Source of the DNA: Pseudoxanthomonas sp.
Lineage (GTDB): Bacteria > Pseudomonadota > Gammaproteobacteria > Xanthomonadales > Xanthomonadaceae
Assembly: GCA_026785795.1 (NCBI GenBank)
Contig: JAJAZJ010000356.1
Location: 1 to 5,226, forward strand
Direction of reading: 5' to 3'
Length of the DNA: 5,226 bases
The notes under the pieces are model-generated. The model saw only the letters and a program-made list of their open reading frames with translations, searched no databases and was not told the origin of the DNA. Below, piece after piece: positions 1-5,226 of this stretch. Each line of letters opens with the position of its first letter. Positions within the stretch are counted from its first letter, which is position 1. A program made the position numbers and the translations under genes.

Positions 1-1832
1 AGCTGTTCCTGCCCATGCGCAAACAGGATGCAGGCAAGCGCAGGATGCAGGGCACCGTCAGCCTGCGCAACGCAAGGCTTGCGGACAAGCGCTGGAACCT
101 GGCCTTTGATCGGGTCAGCGGCAGCGCTGATTTCAACGACAGCGGTTTCACCGCCGACAGGCTGATGGTCACCCGGCAGGGCCAGTCCGGATCACTGGCC
201 CTGCGCGCCGGCAGCGGGGTGCGCAACAAGGCGCAGGCCTTCGAGGCCGAGTTGAGCATGGCCCTGGCTGCTTCGGAGCTGCTCGACCGTGCGCCGGAAA
301 TGGCCTGGCTGAAGCCGTACGTGCAGGGTCGTTCGCTGTGGACGGTGGGCGTAGGCTTGCCCAAGGGCAGCTGTGCGGGGACGCCCAGCGTGCTGCAGCT
401 GCGCTCGAACCTGGTGGGAACCACCCTTTCGCTGCCGGCGCCACTGGACAAGCCTGCAGCGGTTGCCTTGCCCACCACGGTACAGACCGCCGTGCCGCTG
501 GGCAGCGGGCAGATCGATGTGGCGTTCGGCAAGCTGCTGGCCCTGCGCGCGCGCAAGAACGGGCAGCAGACAGGCGTGCGTGTGGTCCTGGGTACGGACA
601 GCGTGACCGAGGCGCCACCCACATTCGGCCTGGCGGCCACGGGGCGTACCGCACGCCTCGATGCCATCGAGTGGATGACCCTGGCCAGGAGCGACCGCGG
701 TGAAGGCAGGCTTCCGTTGCGGCACGTGGACGTCACCAGCGATCAGCTGCTGCTGCTTGGTTCGGTATTCCCTGACACGCGGCTGCAGGTGGCGCCGGGC
801 AGCAACGCCATGGCGGTGACCCTGGGCGGGCCGGCGCTGGCAGGTTCGCTGCTGGTGCCCAATGCAGCACAGGCCGCGATTGCCGGAAAGCTTACGCGCC
901 TGTACTGGCGCGCCGCGCCGACGCCTGCCGCTGCCAGCGCTGATTCCGCGGGCGGCGGCGAACCGGTGAACCCGGCGAACATCCCGCCGCTGGCGCTCGA
1001 CGTGGCGGACCTGCATTTCGGCGAAGCGCGGCTGGGAAGGGCCGAGTTGCGCACCCAGCCGATAGCCAACGGCATGCGCATACAGCAGCTGGCCTTGCGC
1101 TCACCGAAACAGCGCATCGACGTGCAGGGTGAGTGGACCGGGCAGGGCAAGGCCGCGCGGACCCAACTCAGCGCGGACATCGACACCCAGGATCTGGGTG
1201 GCTTGCTGGACGGCCTGGGCATGAAGGGCCATGTGGACGGAGGCAAGGGCAAGGTGCATTTTGATGCTGCCTGGGCCGGTAGCCCGGCGGCGTTTTCCCT
1301 TGCCGAAGTGGAGGGCAGCCTGCAGGTTGCGCTGCGCGATGGCCAGCTGTTGGAGGTGGAGCCCGGCGCAGGTCGGGTGCTTGGCCTGCTCAGCCTGGCC
1401 CAGCTGCCGCGACGGATGCTGCTGGACTTCCGCGATTTCTTCTCGAAAGGTTTCGCCTTCAATCGGATCGACGGCAGCGTGGAATTCGGCGGTGGCATCG
1501 CGCGCAGCGACGACCTGGTGATGAGCGGGCCGGCTGCGGAGATCAGGATCAGCGGCACCAGCGACCTGCGCGCACAGCAGTTCGACCAGACCATCGAGGT
1601 ATTCCCGAAATCCGGCAACATGTTGACCGTAGTGGGCGCTGTAGCCGGCGGGCCAGTGGGCGCAGCCATAGGCGCGGCGGCCAATGCAGTACTGCAGAAG
1701 CCGCTGCGGGAGATAGGGGCCAAGACCTATCGGGTCACCGGTCCATGGAAGGATCCCAAGGTGGAGGTGATCAGCCGCGAGCAGTCGCGCGTTGACGAAG
1801 CGGCTGCGTCCCGGCAAGTCGGCCTGCCCTGA
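1..1832 (+). CDS. yhdP: YhdP family AsmA-like envelope protein, C-terminal part (5' end outside window)
   Basis: The reading frame is open from the left edge (first full codon at 3) to TGA at 1830-1832, giving 609 visible residues. The family is usually near 1,270 residues, so about half is seen; the N-terminal membrane anchor lies upstream. The ATG at 15 is internal, not a start. Residues below count from that ATG. The last third carries the AsmA-like C-terminal signature: GAGRVLGLLSLAQLPRR at 451-467 (nt 1365-1415), a Gly/Ala-rich hydrophobic stretch beginning PKSGNMLTVVGAVAGGPVGA at 531-555 (nt 1605-1679), and TYRVTGPWKDPKVEV at 571-585. An Ala/Pro/Gly-rich linker at about 300-320 separates two beta-rich regions. 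Known for the family: an inner-membrane-anchored, periplasm-spanning protein that acts with TamB and YdbH in phospholipid transport to the outer membrane. The adjacent tldD matches the order I recall in E. coli. Family assignment is firm; substrate is inferred from homologues. Confidence 0.9.
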   Translation, partial: LFLPMRKQDAGKRRMQGTVSLRNARLADKRWNLAFDRVSGSADFNDSGFTADRLMVTRQGQSGSLALRAGSGVRNKAQAFEAELSMALAASELLDRAPEMAWLKPYVQGRSLWTVGVGLPKGSCAGTPSVLQLRSNLVGTTLSLPAPLDKPAAVALPTTVQTAVPLGSGQIDVAFGKLLALRARKNGQQTGVRVVLGTDSVTEAPPTFGLAATGRTARLDAIEWMTLARSDRGEGRLPLRHVDVTSDQLLLLGSVFPDTRLQVAPGSNAMAVTLGGPALAGSLLVPNAAQAAIAGKLTRLYWRAAPTPAAASADSAGGGEPVNPANIPPLALDVADLHFGEARLGRAELRTQPIANGMRIQQLALRSPKQRIDVQGEWTGQGKAARTQLSADIDTQDLGGLLDGLGMKGHVDGGKGKVHFDAAWAGSPAAFSLAEVEGSLQVALRDGQLLEVEPGAGRVLGLLSLAQLPRRMLLDFRDFFSKGFAFNRIDGSVEFGGGIARSDDLVMSGPAAEIRISGTSDLRAQQFDQTIEVFPKSGNMLTVVGAVAGGPVGAAIGAAANAVLQKPLREIGAKTYRVTGPWKDPKVEVISREQSRVDEAAASRQVGLP

Positions 1833-1856
1833 TCCCCGATTTCGCTGCTTGTGCAT

Positions 1857-1872
1857 AAGCGCTTGCGCGCTT
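1857..1872. repeat. Small hairpin in the yhdP-tldD gap
   Basis: Within the 73-bp gap 1833-1905 there is a perfect inverted repeat, AAGCGC (1857-1862) and GCGCTT (1867-1872), around a TTGC loop. It lies 24 bp after the yhdP stop and 33 bp before the tldD ATG. Downstream comes GCCTTTCCCC, which has only a three-T run, so it is not a good Rho-independent terminator. It may weaken read-through from yhdP into tldD or be incidental in GC-rich DNA. I see no convincing promoter boxes in this gap. Confidence 0.35.
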
Positions 1873-1905
1873 GCCTTTCCCCGCGCACGCCCCAAACTGT
1901 GAGTC

Positions 1906-3348
1906 ATGGACAATACCCTCGCACTTGCCGAAACCCGCCTGCTGTTGCCCGCCGGACTTGACCAGCAGGGACTGGACCGCACCTTTGGAACCCTGCTCGG
2001 CCCCGGCATCGATTTCGGCGACCTCTATTTCCAGCATTCGCGGCGCGAAAGCTGGACGGTGGAAGACGGCATCGTCAAGGACGGCGCGCACTCGATCGAA
2101 CAGGGCGTCGGCGTTCGCGCCATCTCCGGTGAAAAAACCGGCTTCGCCTATTCCGACGACATCAACACGCAGGCATTGTTGGCCGCTGCCGGCTCGGCGC
2201 GTGCGATTGCCCGCGACGGCGGTTCGCATCCACCGCATGCACTGGTGCGTGGCCCGGGCCGCAGCCTGTACTCCAGCGAGGATCCCATCGACGCGATGGA
2301 CAACGACGCCAAGGTGGAAGCCTTGCGCGCCGTGGACAGGCTGCTGCGTGCCGCCGACCCGCGCGTGCAGCAGGTCACGGTCAGCCTGTCCGGCGGCGTG
2401 GATACGGTGCTGGTGGCGCGCAGTGACGGCGTGCTGGCCGCCGACGTGCGCCCGCTGGTGCGGCTGAACGTACAGGTGATCGTGGAACAGCAGGGCCGCC
2501 GTGAATCCGGCTATGCCGGCTATGGCGGCCGCTACACCTATGCGGAACTGTTCGGTGACGGCAAGCCCGAGGAGTTTGCGCGCGAGGCGCTGCGCCAGGC
2601 GCTGTTGAACCTGGACGCAGTGGACGCACCCGCCGGAGTGATGCCGGTGGTGCTGGGTCCGGGCTGGCCCGGCGTGTTGCTGCACGAGGCTGTCGGCCAC
2701 GGACTGGAGGGCGACTTCAACCGCAAGGGCACTTCCACCTTCGCCGGGCGCATGGGCCAGCGGGTCGCCTCACCCGGGGTCACGATCGTCGACGACGGGC
2801 CCCTGCCGGGCCGGCGCGGTTCGCTCAACGTCGACGACGAGGGAACGCCCACCTCGTGCACCACCTTGATCGAGGACGGGGTGCTGGTGGGTTACATGCA
2901 GGACACGCACAACGCGCGCCTGATGGGCATGGCGCCCACCGGCAACGGACGGCGCGAATCCTTTGCCCACCTGACCATGCCGCGCATGACCAATACCTAC
3001 ATGCTGGCCGGCCAGCACGACCCGGCGGACATGATCCGCTCGGTGAAGAAAGGACTGTATGCGGTGAATTTCGGCGGTGGCCAGGTCGATATCACCAGCG
3101 GCAAGTACGTGTTCTCGGCCACCGAGGCCTACCTGATCGAGGACGGCCGGATCACCGCGCCGGTGAAGGGCGCCACCCTGATCGGAAACGGCCCGGAAAC
3201 CATGCAGAAAGTGAAGATGATCGGCCACGACATGGCGCTGGATGCCGGCGTGGGCATCTGCGGCAAGGACGGCCAGAGCGTACCGGTGGGCGTGGGCCAG
3301 CCCTCGCTGCTGATCGAAGGGCTGACCGTGGGCGGGACCCGCGCTTGA
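1906..3348 (+). CDS. tldD: TldD, zinc metalloprotease subunit of the TldD/TldE peptidase
   Basis: This is a complete 480-residue cytoplasmic protein, close to E. coli TldD (481). The zinc-peptidase motif HEAVGH lies at residues 260-265, inside the family block [20 protein letters not shown]. His260 and His265 are expected zinc ligands and Glu261 the catalytic base. Cys452, in [15 protein letters not shown], is the expected third ligand. Other hallmarks are [17 protein letters not shown] (66-82), DDEGTPTS (310-317), [20 protein letters not shown] (345-364) and [17 protein letters not shown] (388-404). With TldE it forms a heterodimer that degrades unfolded peptides; in E. coli it matures microcin B17 and degrades the antitoxin CcdA. 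The start is bounded by an in-frame TGA at 1900-1902, and the ATG at 1906 fits the family N terminus. There is no usable Shine-Dalgarno: the only GAG ends two bases before the ATG. All catalytic residues are present, so it should be active. Its partner is at 4007, beyond the oppositely oriented darP. Confidence 0.97.
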   Translation: MDNTLALAETRLLLPAGLDQQGLDRTFGTLLGPGIDFGDLYFQHSRRESWTVEDGIVKDGAHSIEQGVGVRAISGEKTGFAYSDDINTQALLAAAGSARAIARDGGSHPPHALVRGPGRSLYSSEDPIDAMDNDAKVEALRAVDRLLRAADPRVQQVTVSLSGGVDTVLVARSDGVLAADVRPLVRLNVQVIVEQQGRRESGYAGYGGRYTYAELFGDGKPEEFAREALRQALLNLDAVDAPAGVMPVVLGPGWPGVLLHEAVGHGLEGDFNRKGTSTFAGRMGQRVASPGVTIVDDGPLPGRRGSLNVDDEGTPTSCTTLIEDGVLVGYMQDTHNARLMGMAPTGNGRRESFAHLTMPRMTNTYMLAGQHDPADMIRSVKKGLYAVNFGGGQVDITSGKYVFSATEAYLIEDGRITAPVKGATLIGNGPETMQKVKMIGHDMALDAGVGICGKDGQSVPVGVGQPSLLIEGLTVGGTRA

Positions 3349-3354
3349 AATGGC

Positions 3355-3453
3355 GGGAATGGAGAATAGTGAACGGGGAAAGGTTGGAGCGGATTGCAAC
3401 AGCTCGCGAATTATTCGCTTTCGTCCGCTCCCGCGTCCCCATCCCCGATTCCC
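3355..3453. repeat. Heptamer-armed inverted repeat at the tldD/darP convergent junction
   Basis: The left arm, 3355-3382, is four consecutive 7-mers: GGGAATG, GAGAATA, GTGAACG, GGGAAAG. The right arm, read on the minus strand from 3453 to 3426, is also four 7-mers: GGGAATC, GGGGATG, GGGACGC, GGGAGCG. The arms face each other. The outermost six bases pair perfectly (3355-3360 with 3448-3453), and an inner 8-bp stem is perfect (GGAGCGGA 3386-3393 with TCCGCTCC 3424-3431). The central segment 3394-3423 contains a further small stem, GCGAA (3406-3410) and TTCGC (3414-3418), whose TTA loop is the complement of the darP stop codon. I recall similar tandem GGGAATN sequences between genes in Xanthomonadaceae genomes, which suggests a dispersed repeat. 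It may serve as a shared terminator-like structure for the two converging genes, but neither side has a U-run. Confidence 0.6.
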
Positions 3454-3971
3454 TGCTTTACCAGCAGTTCGCGCAATTCACGGAAAAGTTCGCGGTAGGC
3501 ATGCGGCGGTTTGTTCCTGTGCCGCTCCTCGGCCGCGTTGCGCAGCAGCTGGCGCAGGTGCTGGCGGTCGGCGGTTGGGTATTCCGACAGCAGCTCGCCC
3601 AGGGCCGTGTCGCCATCCTCCAGCAAGCGCACGCGCCAGGCCTCCACGTTGTGCAGCAGCGCGGTTTCGCGCCGCGCCGATTCACCGCCGGCGTCCATCG
3701 CGTCGCGGATTGCTTCCAGCGTGTCGTCGCTTTCCCGGCGCATCTGCTTGGCCAGGAACTGCAGCTGGCGCTTGTGCGCGATATGCGAAGTGATGCGCTG
3801 GGTCTCGTGGATGTGCTCCAGCAGTTCCTCCGGAATCGGCAGCCTGGCCAGGTGCGCCGGCGCCAGGGCCACGAGTTCTTCGGCCAGGGTGCGGATCTCC
3901 AGGGCACCACGACGCTGCTCGCTGCGGCTGGGCCCCAGGAAGTCGCCGGTATCCGGATCGATTCCGCGCAT
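3411..3971 (-). CDS. darP: DarP (YjgA), 50S ribosomal subunit maturation factor
   Basis: The product has 186 residues, against 183 for E. coli DarP/YjgA. It is cytoplasmic and predicted largely alpha-helical and highly charged. Family features are the N-terminal [25 protein letters not shown] (9-33), then the [36 protein letters not shown] helix region (44-79), and a C-terminal [18 protein letters not shown] (153-170). The known role is promoting late 50S assembly, including maturation of the peptidyl transferase centre region. The start is ATG at 3971-3969, because GGAGG (3982-3978) lies six bases upstream and the family begins MRG. The frame stays open upstream to an ATG at 4061 and another at 4007, but these would overlap pmbA. 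The last 13 residues, [13 protein letters not shown], are acidic and Gly-rich, unlike the helical core, and G174-A182 are encoded by the heptamer repeat. The gene converges with tldD and diverges from pmbA. Confidence 0.94.
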   Translation of the reverse strand: MRGIDPDTGDFLGPSRSEQRRGALEIRTLAEELVALAPAHLARLPIPEELLEHIHETQRITSHIAHKRQLQFLAKQMRRESDDTLEAIRDAMDAGGESARRETALLHNVEAWRVRLLEDGDTALGELLSEYPTADRQHLRQLLRNAAEERHRNKPPHAYRELFRELRELLVKQGIGDGDAGADESE

Positions 3972-3977
3972 GTTAAA

Positions 3978-3982
3978 CCTCC
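3978..3982 (-). promoter_or_regulatory. Shine-Dalgarno of darP
   Basis: On the minus strand GGAGG is followed by six bases (TTTAAC) and then ATG at 3971. This near-ideal site decides the darP start over the longer in-frame alternatives at 4007 and 4061. Confidence 0.85.
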
Positions 3983-3995
3983 AATACTTTGCAAC

Positions 3996-3999
3996 AGGA
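3996..3999 (+). promoter_or_regulatory. Shine-Dalgarno of pmbA, supporting a TTG start
   Basis: AGGA is followed by seven bases and then TTG at 4007-4009. The in-frame stop TAA at 3974-3976 leaves only TTG 3989 and TTG 4007 as early starts, and this spacing favours 4007. No ATG occurs in this frame before about codon 54, which is far inside the conserved domain. Confidence 0.7.
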
Positions 4000-4006
4000 T
4001 AAGCCA

Positions 4007-5226
4007 TTGAACCTGACCCCCGAATATTCCGTCGACAACAGCCTGGCCAGGCTGGACGCACTGGCGGACCTTTCCGCGCGCCTGCTTGAGCGCGCCCGCG
4101 AGCTGGGCGCCAGCCAGGCCGAGGTCAGCTGCAGCGAAGAGCGCGGGCTCAACGTCAGCGTGCGCATGGGCGCGGTGGAGACGGTGGAATCCACCCGTGA
4201 CCGCGGCATCGGCGTCACCGTCTATTTCGGCCAGCGCAAGGGCAGCGCCAGCACCGCGGACCTGCGCGAGGAAAGCCTGGACGCCACGGTGCAGCAGGCC
4301 TGCGCCATTGCCCGCTACACCGAGCACGACGAGGCCGCCGGCCTGGCCGATGCGGCCCTGATGGCCACCGACTTCCCCGACCTGGACGCCTGGCACCCGT
4401 GGGCGCTGGACGCCGACCCGGCCGTAGACCTGGCCCTGGCCTGCGAGGCGGCCGGGCGGGGTTTCGATGCCCGCATCAGCAATTCCGACGGCACTTCCGT
4501 GGGCAGCGGTGAAAGCCTGTCGGTGTACGCGAATTCGCACGGCTTCGTCGGCCGCGACCGCAGCACCCAGCATTCGATCGGCTGCGCGCTGATCGCCGGC
4601 AAGGGCGAGGACATGCAGCGCGATGGCTGGTACAGCACCGGGCTGGCGCGGGAAGACCTGGAAACGCCGGCTGCGATTGGTCGCCATGCCGCCGAGCGCA
4701 CCCTGGCCCGGATGGCGCCGCGATCGGTTCCGACCGGCGAATACCCGGTGCTGTTTGCTGCGGAAGTGGCGCGCTCGCTGGTGGGGCACCTGCTGGGCGC
4801 AGTCTCCGGCGGCGCCCTCTACCGCCGCGCCAGCTTCCTGGTCGATCACGCCGGCAAGCAGCTGTTCCCGGACTGGTTCCATATCACCGAGCATCCGCGG
4901 CTGCCGCGCGGGCTGCGCTCGGCAGCGTTCGATGGCGAAGGCGTGGCCACGCGCGAATCGGCGCTGGTGCAGGCTGGCATCCTGCAGCGCTACGTGCTGG
5001 GCAGCTATTCGGCGCGGAAGCTGGGCCTGTCCACCACCGCCAACGCCGGCGGCGTGCATAACCTGGAGATCGCCGCCAATGCCGGCGGTTTCGACGCGCT
5101 GGTCGGCGGCATTTCGCGCGGGCTGCTGGTGACCGAGTTGATGGGCCAGGGCTTGAATCCGGTGACCGGTGACTATTCACGCGGGGCCGGCGGCTTCTGG
5201 GTGGAGAACGGCGCAATTGCCTATCC
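4007..5226 (+). CDS. pmbA: PmbA/TldE, non-catalytic partner of TldD (3' end outside window)
   Basis: The frame is open from TTG 4007 to the window edge: 406 full codons plus two bases. E. coli PmbA has 450 residues, so the missing tail is probably around 45-50. Family blocks are [46 protein letters not shown] (37-82), ANSHGF (175-180), [19 protein letters not shown] (260-278), [20 protein letters not shown] (333-352) and [30 protein letters not shown] (373-402). Where TldD has HEAVGH, this protein has SLVGHLLG (257-264), so it lacks the HExxxH zinc motif, as expected for TldE. Known role: it pairs with TldD in the cytoplasm to form the peptidase, and E. coli pmbA is needed for microcin B17 maturation and export. 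The TTG start is supported by AGGA at 3996-3999 and by family N termini. It is divergent from darP. The body of the protein looks intact. Confidence 0.95.
   Translation, partial: MNLTPEYSVDNSLARLDALADLSARLLERARELGASQAEVSCSEERGLNVSVRMGAVETVESTRDRGIGVTVYFGQRKGSASTADLREESLDATVQQACAIARYTEHDEAAGLADAALMATDFPDLDAWHPWALDADPAVDLALACEAAGRGFDARISNSDGTSVGSGESLSVYANSHGFVGRDRSTQHSIGCALIAGKGEDMQRDGWYSTGLAREDLETPAAIGRHAAERTLARMAPRSVPTGEYPVLFAAEVARSLVGHLLGAVSGGALYRRASFLVDHAGKQLFPDWFHITEHPRLPRGLRSAAFDGEGVATRESALVQAGILQRYVLGSYSARKLGLSTTANAGGVHNLEIAANAGGFDALVGGISRGLLVTELMGQGLNPVTGDYSRGAGGFWVENGAIAY

Larger units (their letters stand above)
3972..4006. promoter_or_regulatory. 35-bp divergent gap between darP and pmbA
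   Basis: The start codons of the two genes are separated by 35 bp, which is noticeably more AT-rich than its surroundings and carries a Shine-Dalgarno on each strand. There is no room for two complete promoters outside the coding regions, so at least one -35/-10 pair must lie inside the neighbouring gene and the 5' leaders may overlap. I could not pick out a convincing pair of promoter boxes by eye. Confidence 0.45.

Noticed and set aside
743..1723. Minus-strand open frame of 326 codons opposite yhdP, and another at 1101-2009
   Set aside because: Both are antisense to well-recognised YhdP coding sequence, rich in Ser/Ala/Arg/Pro as expected of mirrored GC-rich codons, with no family character or ribosome binding site noticed.
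1857..1880. Rho-independent terminator after yhdP
   Set aside because: The 6-bp stem is followed by CC-interrupted sequence with at most three Ts, so a terminator call is not supported; it is listed only as a hairpin.
2856..4010. Plus-strand open frame of 384 codons running through the end of tldD, the gap and the antisense of darP
   Set aside because: It reads tldD out of frame and darP on the wrong strand. Its His/Arg/Gly-rich composition is typical of a shifted frame. The apparent length is due to few stop codons in high-GC DNA.
3969..4061. Longer DarP forms starting at minus-strand ATG 4061 or 4007
   Set aside because: They would overlap the pmbA start and add residues not seen in the family. 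GGAGG six bases before ATG 3971 clearly supports the shorter form.
3458..5059. Long minus-strand open frame (533 codons) overlapping darP and antisense to pmbA
   Set aside because: It is a GC-driven shadow. pmbA on the plus strand has clear family motifs throughout, and darP occupies a different minus frame with a strong ribosome binding site. The shadow protein is low-complexity and not recognisable.
1..5226. Peptide-antibiotic (microcin B17-like) biosynthesis cluster suggested by TldD/PmbA
   Set aside because: TldD/TldE are widespread housekeeping peptidases, and no precursor peptide, cyclodehydratase, dehydrogenase or exporter gene is present in the window.

Overview
The window reads as ordinary chromosomal DNA of a high-GC gammaproteobacterium. 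Protein character, strong G/C bias at third codon positions and gene order point to the Xanthomonadaceae/Lysobacteraceae group (Xanthomonas, Stenotrophomonas, Lysobacter and relatives). That placement comes from recognising the proteins, not from a database search. Four protein genes account for nearly all of the sequence. I see no rRNA, tRNA, CRISPR array, transposase or phage gene.

Layout from left to right: (1) the C-terminal half of a YhdP-type AsmA-like envelope protein, entering from the left edge and ending at 1832; (2) a 73-bp gap with a small hairpin; (3) a complete tldD (1906-3348), the zinc-metalloprotease subunit of the TldD/TldE peptidase; (4) a convergent junction holding a 99-bp inverted repeat whose two arms are each four degenerate GGGAATG-like heptamers (3355-3453). 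The right arm runs into the 3' end of the next gene; (5) a complete darP (yjgA) on the minus strand (3411-3971), a 50S ribosome maturation factor; (6) a 35-bp divergent gap; (7) pmbA (tldE) on the plus strand from a TTG start at 4007, running off the right edge with its last few dozen codons missing.

TldD and PmbA/TldE form one heterodimeric peptidase, so both halves of the enzyme are encoded here, with an inverted darP between them. From my knowledge of E. coli, yhdP-tldD and darP/pmbA are two separate loci there, so this window looks like the two joined. YhdP (phospholipid movement to the outer membrane) and DarP (ribosome assembly) have no obvious mechanistic link to the protease.

I found no convincing undescribed multi-gene system. 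The most interesting item is the heptamer-armed palindrome between tldD and darP, which appears to supply the acidic, Gly-rich tail of DarP. The remaining observations concern translation starts, the very short divergent gap and gene order.
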